A stretch of DNA of 38,885 nt, taken from the NCBI RefSeq assembly GCF_027484945.1, contig NZ_JAIXRZ010000071.1, positions 1-38,885 of the forward strand, in the 5' to 3' direction. Below are positions 8,570-16,267 of the stretch, in pieces. The notes below the pieces were generated by a model, which had not been told where the DNA came from, searched no databases, and saw nothing but the letters and a program-made list of their open reading frames with translations. The first letter of the stretch is position 1. The number at the start of each line of letters is the position of its first letter. The position numbers and the translations under genes are program-made. Source of the stretch: Flavobacterium sp. (lineage in GTDB: Bacteria; Bacteroidota; Bacteroidia; Flavobacteriales; Flavobacteriaceae).

Positions 8570-9106
8570 ATCTCCACGTCCATAGCCAATAACTTCTATT
8601 CTATCAAAACTAGTTAAATCAAACTGCTGAAGTATACGATGAACCTTTTCTTTACCGTTACAATTTTTACCCGATAATTGTCCCGTAAATCGGTCTTTAG
8701 AGTAGGATAAAGCAGTCGCAATTAACATGAATTTTTCATGATCGACCCAATTATCAAGCCATTCATTAGCTGAAGCTGTCACGATACAAATAGTTGCCGA
8801 ATCTTGTTCTTTTTTTAAATAGTTGTAAAGTTCTTCATTCAAATCTAAAGGAATCCTTTTTTTTGAAAAAGTTCGTCCAATTTGTTTGAATTTTGATGCA
8901 TCCATCCCACCAAAAAAGAAGCTTAACCACTTAGTCTTAGTAAAAGTAGCAGAGGAAAATCGAAGTAGATATGCTATAAGAATCGGACTTAAACATAGCA
9001 ATCCAAAATAATATCGCCAAAATCCAAAATACCATCGGGTGAAGACCAACATACTATTTTTATGGTATAGCGTTTCATCAAAATCAACTAGAATTAACTT
9101 TTTCAT
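8543..9106 (-). CDS. HAD-IB family phosphatase, partner of the UbiA-family enzyme
   Basis: Predicted cytoplasmic phosphatase of the haloacid dehalogenase superfamily, 187 residues from the ATG at 9106. The catalytic motif is LVDFDETLYH (residues 5-14), motif II is in ICIVTASANEW, and motif IV is GYGRGDLPM close to the C-terminus. The ATG at 9106 overlaps the UbiA stop as ATGA. The frame continues upstream to 9145, but that would extend into the UbiA gene and displace the first beta strand from the N-terminus. The protein ends only six residues after the GDLPM motif, shorter than usual, and its last codons overlap the convergent flippase gene. HAD and UbiA domains are fused in some bacteria, so this pair probably acts on one substrate. 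An inferred role is dephosphorylating polyprenyl-phospho-phosphoribose. Confidence 0.85.
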   Translation of the reverse strand: MKKLILVDFDETLYHKNSMLVFTRWYFGFWRYYFGLLCLSPILIAYLLRFSSATFTKTKWLSFFFGGMDASKFKQIGRTFSKKRIPLDLNEELYNYLKKEQDSATICIVTASANEWLDNWVDHEKFMLIATALSYSKDRFTGQLSGKNCNGKEKVHRILQQFDLTSFDRIEVIGYGRGDLPMHGLSK

Positions 9107-9969
9107 ACTTTCACATATAAGAGCCCACCCATAAATACCACCCATAAGAATATGGTAAGTTGTAGTTGTCTATCTTTTAAAACAAGCGTGTGTGGAGCTA
9201 GAGGAGTTTGATCCACAAGAGCTAATTTTAAATACCTAAGTAGTCCATGCAAAACAAAAAGGCCGGACATGTAAACTAATTTCGAATGGTAACGACTTTG
9301 TATATCTGGACTAATAGAGAATATAAGATAAGCAATAGTAATCAATGCGGTCAAACTACTAAGGGTAGTGTCAATAAATTTTAAATTATACTTTTCAATG
9401 TTTTTCCTTGTGGAAACACCATCCAAATGCAATACTAGGTCCGTTCTTCGTTTTGCTAATGCCAAAAAGAGAGCCAATAAATAGGTCTCTATGATGATCC
9501 AAATCGAAAGTTCACTTGATGATGCTAAACTCCCGACAAACAAGCGTAATAAAAAACCGAACGCAATTATGGAAACATCAATAATAACAAATTGTTTTAA
9601 TCCAATAGAATAACATATATTAATACCTAAATACACCGCAAATACAAGGAGTATTTTAGGCTGACTAATGAATGCCAAGGTGCATCCTAATAATAAAAGA
9701 AGTAAGGCAACACTATATGCAATGTTAATAGAGACGGCTCCTGATGCTATGGGTCTATTTTTCTTTTTTGGATGCAACTTATCCGTTTCTAAATCCTTAA
9801 TGTCATTGAAGATGTATACAACACTTGCAATACAACAAAAGGCAAAGAAGGCAATAAAAGTTTTTTCAATTTTTTCTATAGTAATTGAACCTGAAAAAAA
9901 CAAGGGAGCAATTATAAATACATTTTTAACGTATTGTTTAGGTCTTAGAAGTTTGAGGTAAGGGTGCAT
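9103..9969 (-). CDS. UbiA-family polyprenyl-phosphate phosphoribosyltransferase-like protein
   Basis: Membrane prenyltransferase of 288 residues. The first aspartate-rich motif is NDIKDLETDKLHPKKKNRPI (starting near residue 55), which resembles decaprenyl-phosphate phosphoribosyltransferase (mycobacterial Rv3806c type) rather than menaquinone or heme prenyltransferases. The N-terminal LKLLRPKQYVKNVFI and the C-terminal LRYLKLALVD...LVLKDRQLQ also fit that subfamily. Family knowledge: the enzyme moves 5-phosphoribose from PRPP to polyprenyl phosphate. About eight or nine hydrophobic segments are seen. It overlaps the upstream GT-C gene by 32 bp and couples to the HAD gene by ATGA. Context suggests a lipid-linked pentose donor for glycan assembly. 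Alternative: a generic UbiA enzyme with another acceptor. Confidence 0.87.
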   Translation of the reverse strand: MHPYLKLLRPKQYVKNVFIIAPLFFSGSITIEKIEKTFIAFFAFCCIASVVYIFNDIKDLETDKLHPKKKNRPIASGAVSINIAYSVALLLLLLGCTLAFISQPKILLVFAVYLGINICYSIGLKQFVIIDVSIIAFGFLLRLFVGSLASSSELSIWIIIETYLLALFLALAKRRTDLVLHLDGVSTRKNIEKYNLKFIDTTLSSLTALITIAYLIFSISPDIQSRYHSKLVYMSGLFVLHGLLRYLKLALVDQTPLAPHTLVLKDRQLQLTIFLWVVFMGGLLYVKV

Positions 9970-11575
9970 TCAATGTTGATCCTTTATAAACTAAGAAATA
10001 CTTAGTTTCATTAATTTTTTGAAAATAACGAACGATATAGTCGGTTACGATACTAAAATCAGCCCTATTGCTGGTCATAAATTCATCATTACCTTGGATG
10101 AAAGATTTCTCAACGAAAATAACACTTTCTTTCCGACTGGCAATCTGGAGTATTGTTTTTGGATCGCGATGGATTTCCCAATTCAATAACCAATCCGCTG
10201 GAAGTGGATTTTTGATATCCATTGCATAATAATAGAATGCACAATTCGGTGCTACAATTTGTCTTTTGTTTGGGTATTTGAAATGCAATATTTTCAATTC
10301 ATTCAATTTATCAAAATGGACTTTACTAGTTTTAATGCCTGCAAACTTGGGGCTGAAAGCCCCGATGTTGTAGCGAAGTGTATTAATTGGCTTTTCCGCA
10401 TAAGGTTTAAATTGGTAAATCGTACCAATTAAAACACCAATGAACATCATTCCTTGAAAATATGAGGTATACTTAGGAAAACGATTGGTTACCAGCCAGA
10501 TAAGTAAAATAAGTAAACTTGTTCCCATGAAAATAGGATAAGGATATCCTAAGCTTATGGCGCAAGCCCAAGCGACCATTCCAATGCAAAAAAGCACGGC
10601 TGCCTTATTTCGATCCTTGGAGTCCCGATTAAACCAACCTAAACAAGAAAAAGCAAGGGCAATCGTTAATACGCGAGAACCTTCTTGAATTGAAATTACG
10701 ATAGACCAAATCAAACCAAAAATACCCCAAAGGATCGCTATGTTTTGAAAACTTATTTTCCAAGGAGCTTTAATTTTTAGATTGTAAATCAACATAAAAA
10801 TGCTTGCTGTTCCTAATAAAATCCAAAGTGTTTCACGCTGTTTATAGTCATAAAAATAGTTAAGAAAACCACTATAGATTAAATCAGTAACTGTCGTTTC
10901 ACCCATAGTGTGCGATAAGAATTCTTTTAGGGTCGTAAATTGAGAAATGCCCCAAATAAAGAGAGTTAATGTAACGAATTGAATAAATAGTAAATAGATA
11001 ACATTCAACGGTTTATAACGAAGTGCCGTACTTATGATAAAAACAATTGGAATGCAATAATATGATTGTTTTGTAAGTGCTGCAGCAATAGTGAAAAGTC
11101 CAATCAATGGGATATAGAAATTCACTCGATTCTTTTTATTACTTAGTGCCCAAAGGTAAAATGCGATTGCAGTATAAAGTAATCCGTCAGTAGTAGGCCA
11201 AGGATACATAGGAAAAAACTGCACAGAAAATACAAGACCCAAGAAATACATTAATTTCGGATAAGGTATTTTCCAATCGAGTCCAAGTTGAATTCCTTTA
11301 AACCACAAATGTGTTTGCAAAAGAAAAAGTAGCCAGTTGATTAATTTTAAATAAAAAAACTGTCCGAATACAGGCAAAGTTTTCATTATCCATGCCCATA
11401 AAAATATAGTTGCTGGCGGACCTTTGTAATAAAAATCGCGATAAGGAAGTTCTCCATTAACGATTCGCCAACTGTATCCCACAATATAACCACTATCCCA
11501 TAGATCTAATCCTTGAGTGATCCAAAAAGCCACAACAGCAATAAGAAGTATTAAACTTACTTTTCTGAATTCCAT
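9938..11575 (-). CDS. Multi-pass GT-C-like glycosyltransferase
   Basis: Integral membrane protein of 545 residues with about ten or more hydrophobic segments in the first 390 residues and a soluble C-terminal domain of about 150 residues. Early in the protein is LDLWDSGYIVGYSWRIVNG followed by GELPYRDFYYKGPPATIF; an acidic residue in the first periplasmic loop is a GT-C hallmark. GT-C enzymes take sugars from polyprenyl-phosphate donors on the periplasmic face. The ATG at 11575 lies 19 bp inside the upstream GT4 gene, and its 3' end overlaps the UbiA-type gene by 32 bp, so the four genes of this strand form one compact operon. I infer that it uses the lipid-linked pentose made by its two downstream neighbours. 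A Wzy-type polymerase is a less likely alternative. Confidence 0.75.
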   Translation of the reverse strand: MEFRKVSLILLIAVVAFWITQGLDLWDSGYIVGYSWRIVNGELPYRDFYYKGPPATIFLWAWIMKTLPVFGQFFYLKLINWLLFLLQTHLWFKGIQLGLDWKIPYPKLMYFLGLVFSVQFFPMYPWPTTDGLLYTAIAFYLWALSNKKNRVNFYIPLIGLFTIAAALTKQSYYCIPIVFIISTALRYKPLNVIYLLFIQFVTLTLFIWGISQFTTLKEFLSHTMGETTVTDLIYSGFLNYFYDYKQRETLWILLGTASIFMLIYNLKIKAPWKISFQNIAILWGIFGLIWSIVISIQEGSRVLTIALAFSCLGWFNRDSKDRNKAAVLFCIGMVAWACAISLGYPYPIFMGTSLLILLIWLVTNRFPKYTSYFQGMMFIGVLIGTIYQFKPYAEKPINTLRYNIGAFSPKFAGIKTSKVHFDKLNELKILHFKYPNKRQIVAPNCAFYYYAMDIKNPLPADWLLNWEIHRDPKTILQIASRKESVIFVEKSFIQGNDEFMTSNRADFSIVTDYIVRYFQKINETKYFLVYKGSTLNAPLPQTSKT

Positions 11576-12705
11576 GCCCTAATATATTGTTGTGCAATTT
11601 GTGTGAATTCGTGATTTTTTTTTATAAATGCGGCAGCATTTTTTCCAATAGTAGCAATCATTTCTGGATGATGAATTAAAAAATTTAATTTTTCAATTAA
11701 ATAATCGATATCGGGTAATGCATTAATTGCTACTTCATCTTCCTGTAATTGGTAGAAGTTTAAAAATTCTGTTTCCGCCCCAGTGAAAACCACTTTACCT
11801 TGTGCCATAGCTTCAAGAGCATTGTATCCTTGATCAAATGCATATACTTGATCCAGTACAATATGTGCTCTTTTAAAATGTTGATGATATTCAAAATAGG
11901 GTATGTCTCGGGTTGTTATGATTTCAGTCTTAAATCCCCAACGTTTCTGCACAATTTTTAAAGCTTCTTCAAAAAAACGAATGCCTTTGGAGTGGTAATT
12001 TCCAGAATTAATTCCTAGAAAAATAATAACTTTCCCTGTAACTCTATTAGGGGTATATATTTTGCTCAATGTGTTTATAGGATTAGGGATTAAGCCTATA
12101 AACTTTTGATGTGTCCGAAGGGGAGCAACATAATCCAAGTCGGAAGCAATAATTCCTTTGCAGTGTTTCTCAAGTAATTTGTGAATTTTAAAATGCATTG
12201 ACGTCTTGTATTCCCACATGAATGTGTATTCTTTTTCCGTTAATTTAGGGTTTTCAAAATAGGGATTCATTATGGAATATCGCTCTCTTTTTGCTAACAT
12301 ATATTCCAAGTTGGTTTTATCCACACCACAACTTAATAAGTAACAATTGGAATTTTTCTTTAAAATTTTTTTTAAGAAATGATATTCGAGTAGAGCTAAA
12401 GTTTGAATTGGTTTTTCATTGATAAACTGAACAACATCATATTGTTGGAATCGATTCACTATCCACCAAAAACGTAATCCGTGTTCGAGTAAAACTAAAT
12501 CATATTTAAAAAAACGGTACCAAACTTGTCGGAAGATATTACCTATTTTAGATTTAAAAAATAGGGCACGTATAGAGTAATCCGCAGGATAATTTTTGAA
12601 TCCATCACCGTTATTGACTAAAACCACTTCATGACCCAATGCCACAAGGCCTTCTTTTAACGTATTGTGTAAACGACTGAATTCACCCAACAGTAATATT
12701 CTCAC
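11557..12705 (-). CDS. Glycosyltransferase, GT4-like (group 1)
   Basis: Cytoplasmic GT-B fold glycosyltransferase of 382 residues. The N-terminal Rossmann strand is RILLLGEFSRLHNTLKEGL. The C-terminal donor-binding half has KVIIFLGINSGNYHSKGIRF and DQGYNALEAMAQGKVVF, where the acidic residue in NALEAMAQGK sits at the family's donor site. The start is a GTG at 12705, preceded by AAGGA on the minus strand. No in-frame ATG gives a complete first strand. It is the first gene of the minus-strand operon that continues with the GT-C-like, UbiA-like and HAD genes. Sugar specificity cannot be read from sequence. Confidence 0.87.
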   Translation of the reverse strand: MRILLLGEFSRLHNTLKEGLVALGHEVVLVNNGDGFKNYPADYSIRALFFKSKIGNIFRQVWYRFFKYDLVLLEHGLRFWWIVNRFQQYDVVQFINEKPIQTLALLEYHFLKKILKKNSNCYLLSCGVDKTNLEYMLAKRERYSIMNPYFENPKLTEKEYTFMWEYKTSMHFKIHKLLEKHCKGIIASDLDYVAPLRTHQKFIGLIPNPINTLSKIYTPNRVTGKVIIFLGINSGNYHSKGIRFFEEALKIVQKRWGFKTEIITTRDIPYFEYHQHFKRAHIVLDQVYAFDQGYNALEAMAQGKVVFTGAETEFLNFYQLQEDEVAINALPDIDYLIEKLNFLIHHPEMIATIGKNAAAFIKKNHEFTQIAQQYIRAWNSEK

Positions 12706-12711
12706 ATTCCT

Positions 12712-12719
12712 TATATTTG
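12712..12719 (+). promoter_or_regulatory. -7 promoter element TATATTTG
   Basis: Exact match to TAnnTTTG in the divergent gap between two glycosyltransferase genes. Transcription would start near 12725, giving a leader of about a dozen bases before the TTG at 12738. A -33 TTG at the usual distance is not evident. Confidence 0.5.
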
Positions 12720-12737
12720 TTGCTAAAATACAAAAAA

Positions 12738-13847
12738 TTGAAAGCTACTCCCAAAAACTTCCGTTTGTGTATCGTTTCTGATCAGTTGTCAGGAGGTGGT
12801 GCTGAACGATGGGCAGCCTTAATGTCGTGTTATTTTGAATCTCAAGGAATTGCTGTTTTTCATATTATTGTTGAAAATGCAGTAACGTATTCCTATCGGG
12901 GACAACTTTTAAACTTAGGCGGCGATCCTAATCATAAGGGAATAGTTAAATGGATTCAACGGATTAAAAGATTTCAACAATTAAATACTTTTTTTAAGAA
13001 TGAAAAATTTGATTTAATCATTGATAACCGAGTAAAAATCAAAAGTATACAGGAGTTAATTATACATCGATTTGTATACCGTTCTCCTTATTTGTTGATG
13101 GTGCACAGTTTTGCAAAGCATCTTTATTTTCCCCAACCTCATTGGATTAGTAAGGCTATTTACAATAAGGCAAAAGCTATTGTTTCGGTTTCAAAAGCAA
13201 TTCAAAGTTCATTTTCGGATGATTATAAGGATACACCCAGTATCGTGTTTTACAATCCTATTGATTCAGTAACATTACATCAGCAAAAGCTTGAATTTAT
13301 TTCTGTTTCCTATCAATTTATTCTCGCTGTAGGAAGTTTTAGAGACAATGTTAAACAATTTGATCGTTTGGTTGCTATGTATGCCCAATCAAAACTACCT
13401 AGTACTGATATCCATCTTATAATTCTGGGCGATGGTCCTTTACGCAGTAAATTACAAGAACAAATTTATGCGTTATCGTGTAGTGATAAAATACATTTAT
13501 TTGGCAGTGTTGCCAATCCGTTTCCTTATTATTATCAAGCTTTATTCACTGTTTTAACTAGTAAATTTGAAGGGTTCCCAACGGTATTAATTGAATCCTT
13601 GGCCATAGGCACACCTGTAGTGGCCTATGATTGTTTTTCAGGCCCCTCTGAAATTATTGTTACAGAAAAAAATGGTTTGTTAATACCCGATCAGAATGAA
13701 AAAGAGTTTATGATTGGGATGCATCGAATGATTGAAGATAATGACTTATATTTACTGTGTAAAACTAACGCCAGCCAGAGTGTTAAACATCTTGATTTAC
13801 CTCTAATCGGTAAGCAATGGATTCACTGGTTTTATAAGAATTTATGA
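12738..13847 (+). CDS. Glycosyltransferase, GT4 family (group 1)
   Basis: Retaining GT-B glycosyltransferase, 369 residues from this start. The acceptor half begins RLCIVSDQLSGGGAERWA, with the glycine-rich loop close to the N-terminus. The donor half has ILAVGSF, HLIILGDGPLRSKLQEQI and the signature SKFEGFPTVLIESLAIGTPV with both glutamates of the E-x7-E motif. The frame is open from a TTG at 12717, but that codon is inside the TATATTTG promoter element. The TTG at 12738 (MKATPKNFRLC) is therefore preferred. It is ATGA-coupled to the FdtA/QdtA-like isomerase. Acceptor and donor sugars are unknown; context suggests it may add the amino sugar made with that isomerase. Confidence 0.9.
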   Translation: MKATPKNFRLCIVSDQLSGGGAERWAALMSCYFESQGIAVFHIIVENAVTYSYRGQLLNLGGDPNHKGIVKWIQRIKRFQQLNTFFKNEKFDLIIDNRVKIKSIQELIIHRFVYRSPYLLMVHSFAKHLYFPQPHWISKAIYNKAKAIVSVSKAIQSSFSDDYKDTPSIVFYNPIDSVTLHQQKLEFISVSYQFILAVGSFRDNVKQFDRLVAMYAQSKLPSTDIHLIILGDGPLRSKLQEQIYALSCSDKIHLFGSVANPFPYYYQALFTVLTSKFEGFPTVLIESLAIGTPVVAYDCFSGPSEIIVTEKNGLLIPDQNEKEFMIGMHRMIEDNDLYLLCKTNASQSVKHLDLPLIGKQWIHWFYKNL

Positions 13848-14242
13848 TGTATACAATTATTGATATTCCTCGAGTTAAAAACCCAAAAGGCAATTTAGCA
13901 GTTGTTGAATTGGATACTATTCCTTTTCCTATTCAACGGGTATACTACTTGTATGATGTTCCTTCAGAATCCAAGAGGGGTGGGCATGCTCATAAAAAAC
14001 TACAACAATTATTAATCCCGATTTCAGGTAGTTTTGATGTAGTATTAAAAGATGGGGAAAATATACAGCGGATTACATTGAATAAACCAAATGAGGGTTT
14101 GTTAATTCCTGTAAATGTATGGCGTGAACTTGAAAACTTCACTTCAGGAGCAGTTTGTTTAGTGTTGGCATCCGAAGTATATGACGAAGATGATTACATT
14201 CGAAATTATAAGGAGTTTCTCAAATACATCAAAGAGCTTTAA
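13844..14242 (+). CDS. FdtA/QdtA-type dTDP-sugar 3,4-ketoisomerase (WxcM-like cupin)
   Basis: Small cupin of 132 residues. In this family it converts dTDP-4-keto-6-deoxyglucose to the 3-keto isomer, the substrate of a 3-aminotransferase. The catalytic histidine pair is in KRGGHAHKKLQQ (H48, H50), with Y34/Y35 in VYYLYDVP upstream, as in characterised FdtA/QdtA enzymes. Length is normal for the family (about 130-140). It overlaps the upstream GT4 stop (ATGA). Its 3' end overlaps the convergent GT2 gene by four bases. Whether the product has galacto (Fuc3N) or gluco (Qui3N) configuration cannot be decided by eye. The partner aminotransferase lies 6.5 kb away at 6219. Confidence 0.9.
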   Translation: MMYTIIDIPRVKNPKGNLAVVELDTIPFPIQRVYYLYDVPSESKRGGHAHKKLQQLLIPISGSFDVVLKDGENIQRITLNKPNEGLLIPVNVWRELENFTSGAVCLVLASEVYDEDDYIRNYKEFLKYIKEL

Positions 14243-15174
14243 TACGAGCTTACTTTAATTCCCAATCGAATTCCGATGTTTTTTAGGATTCCAATTGTGA
14301 CAAGCAGCCATGCAGGTGCTTGAACTAAAACGCGTTGTTTTTGATTTAAATGCGAAATTTCTACATCATTTAGGAGTTCGTTGGCTTCAGTGATTCGCCC
14401 GGTTTGTTTTAATTTTTTTGCCAAAACATAGCGTTCAAAATCAAGGTATTTTTTAAAAGCATTTGATTTTAGTTCCCATTCGCGGTAAGATTTGAAGTCG
14501 GGAACCCTTTGTTTTATTAACTTCTCTGAGGTCATTTGTCCGGTTACTGCCATACGATATCGCATACACGGTTGATTGTAAAATGCAAGTTGGAACAGAT
14601 AATTCGCCCGAATATTAAAATCGATATCTTCTGAAAAATCCAAGTCTTCATTATAATTTCCTGCCGAATTATAAACAGACCGATGAAAGCAAACACTTCC
14701 ATGATTGTAAAGGCCTTGCCCAATATTATTGTCAAAAAAAGAAACTATCCCACGAAATTGCGGATCCCAATTGCGCCCTGAATTGTGCGGGGTAACCAAT
14801 TTTTTTCCAAACCATTCCCAATAATTTGTAGCAAATATTTTTGCCTCTGGGAAATCGGACTGCAGTCGGCTAATTTGTTTTAAAAAATTAGGTTCCCAGA
14901 CATCATCTGCATCCAAAAAAGTAATGTATTCTCCCGATGCCGCTTGAATACCCGAATTACGCGCAGCTGCCAACCCACGATTCGTAGTATGTTCTACCCA
15001 TTTAAGGGATGTGATTTGCAGCTGTTGAACCCTTTCAACGCTGTTGTCGGTAGATGCATCGTTAACGATAATCACTTCATAGTCCTTTTCAGTTTGTGAA
15101 AGAATACTTTGTAGGGTTTCTTCAACAAAGGCAGCCTTATTGTATAAGGGGACGATAATACTAAATTTTGGCAT
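14239..15174 (-). CDS. Glycosyltransferase family 2
   Basis: Inverting GT-A glycosyltransferase, about 311 residues from the ATG at 15174. The N-terminus KFSIIVPLYNKAAFVEETL is the standard GT2 opening. VIIVNDASTDNS carries the nucleotide-binding aspartate, RGLAAARNSGI follows, and FLDADDVW holds the metal-binding DXD-type motif. The frame is open to 15204, but MPKFSIIVP starts exactly on the first beta strand, so the internal ATG was chosen. It overlaps the upstream GT4 gene by 14 bp and is the last gene of the ftsE-GT4-GT2 unit. Its stop overlaps the convergent isomerase gene by four bases. Specificity is unknown. Confidence 0.92.
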   Translation of the reverse strand: MPKFSIIVPLYNKAAFVEETLQSILSQTEKDYEVIIVNDASTDNSVERVQQLQITSLKWVEHTTNRGLAAARNSGIQAASGEYITFLDADDVWEPNFLKQISRLQSDFPEAKIFATNYWEWFGKKLVTPHNSGRNWDPQFRGIVSFFDNNIGQGLYNHGSVCFHRSVYNSAGNYNEDLDFSEDIDFNIRANYLFQLAFYNQPCMRYRMAVTGQMTSEKLIKQRVPDFKSYREWELKSNAFKKYLDFERYVLAKKLKQTGRITEANELLNDVEISHLNQKQRVLVQAPAWLLVTIGILKNIGIRLGIKVSSY

Positions 15175-16264
15175 CGGTAGTTCGTATATAATCAAAAATA
15201 GCATTCCAATTTCCCAATACAGGAAAGGTACGTTCGGGTGCTTTGTTACCCGAATAGATGGGGGAGTTGTTTAACCATTTACGAAATAACTCGGCCAAAG
15301 CTATCGGATTTTCAGGATCAAAAAAAACGACTTCTTGGTAATCGCCTACCGTTTCTTTGGCATAGGGTAAATCGGCAGCCCATATAGGCTTTTGCATTGC
15401 CTTGGCTTCACTAATCGGTAGTCCCCAAGTTTCTAGTTTAGAAGGGAAGAGTAAACCATCCGAAATTTGATACTGCGCAAAAACCATTTCACGCGTCAAT
15501 TTTCCTAAGAATTTTAAGTTGTTTAAAGGGTATTTTTTAGCAATATAGCTGGCATATCCACTGTCCTTAGGGTCAAAAGTAAGATGAATTTCCAATTGAC
15601 TATTTTCTTCAGGAGTTAATAATTGTAATGCTTCGGCAATGACTTCCACATTTTTAAAACTCCGTGGAACCAAGGGATAAAACAATGTTTTAATTGCTGG
15701 TTTGGGTAATTGGGGAATCGCAACAGGAATTGATATTTCATGCAATGGACAACAAAAAACTTGCTGTACATCCAAATTTTTGAAATAATGATAAAGTTGT
15801 TGTTGTTGCACAAATACGGCGGTATTTTTGTGTATATTCCACCGGTATACCCAATGATAGAAAAAACTAAAGATTCCAATTTTATAATTGAACATCCAAT
15901 CGGTTAAACGCGGGTGGTAAAATACAGTTGGATTATGTGCGTACATAAATTGATTTTTACAAACCACATTTGGTGTAGTGTCATGAAGTGATAACCAGTA
16001 GTCGGCTTTCAATTCTAGCGATAGCTTTTTGAATCCGAAATATTCAAGGTATATCCGATTCCACCATTTTTTTTTAGCATTGGGAAATCCAATACATTCA
16101 ATATGCGAGTAATGATAATCGGAAGCATTGGGAACTAAAGCGTATACTTTCAGGTTGGATTGAGAAGCATACCGATCAAGGGCAGTAAGCGCATCGGTGA
16201 GAACCGAACGAATTCCACCATCTTTCATGCTTACACCCGATATGACTAAGACTTTTTGTGCCAA
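15161..16264 (-). CDS. Glycosyltransferase, GT4-like (group 1)
   Basis: GT-B glycosyltransferase of 367 residues. The N-terminal strand and glycine loop are VLVISGVSMKDGGIRSVL. The donor half has NLKFLGKLTREMVFAQYQIS and PSKLETWGLPISEAKAMQKP, the usual E-x7-E type site. The start is the TTG at 16264. It lies in the same frame as ftsE and three bases after the ftsE stop, so no longer start is possible except a CTG, and the next ATG (16228) would remove the first beta strand. It is therefore almost certainly co-transcribed with ftsE and with the GT2 gene that overlaps its 3' end. Confidence 0.87.
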   Translation of the reverse strand: MAQKVLVISGVSMKDGGIRSVLTDALTALDRYASQSNLKVYALVPNASDYHYSHIECIGFPNAKKKWWNRIYLEYFGFKKLSLELKADYWLSLHDTTPNVVCKNQFMYAHNPTVFYHPRLTDWMFNYKIGIFSFFYHWVYRWNIHKNTAVFVQQQQLYHYFKNLDVQQVFCCPLHEISIPVAIPQLPKPAIKTLFYPLVPRSFKNVEVIAEALQLLTPEENSQLEIHLTFDPKDSGYASYIAKKYPLNNLKFLGKLTREMVFAQYQISDGLLFPSKLETWGLPISEAKAMQKPIWAADLPYAKETVGDYQEVVFFDPENPIALAELFRKWLNNSPIYSGNKAPERTFPVLGNWNAIFDYIRTTDAKI

Positions 16265-16267
16265 CAG

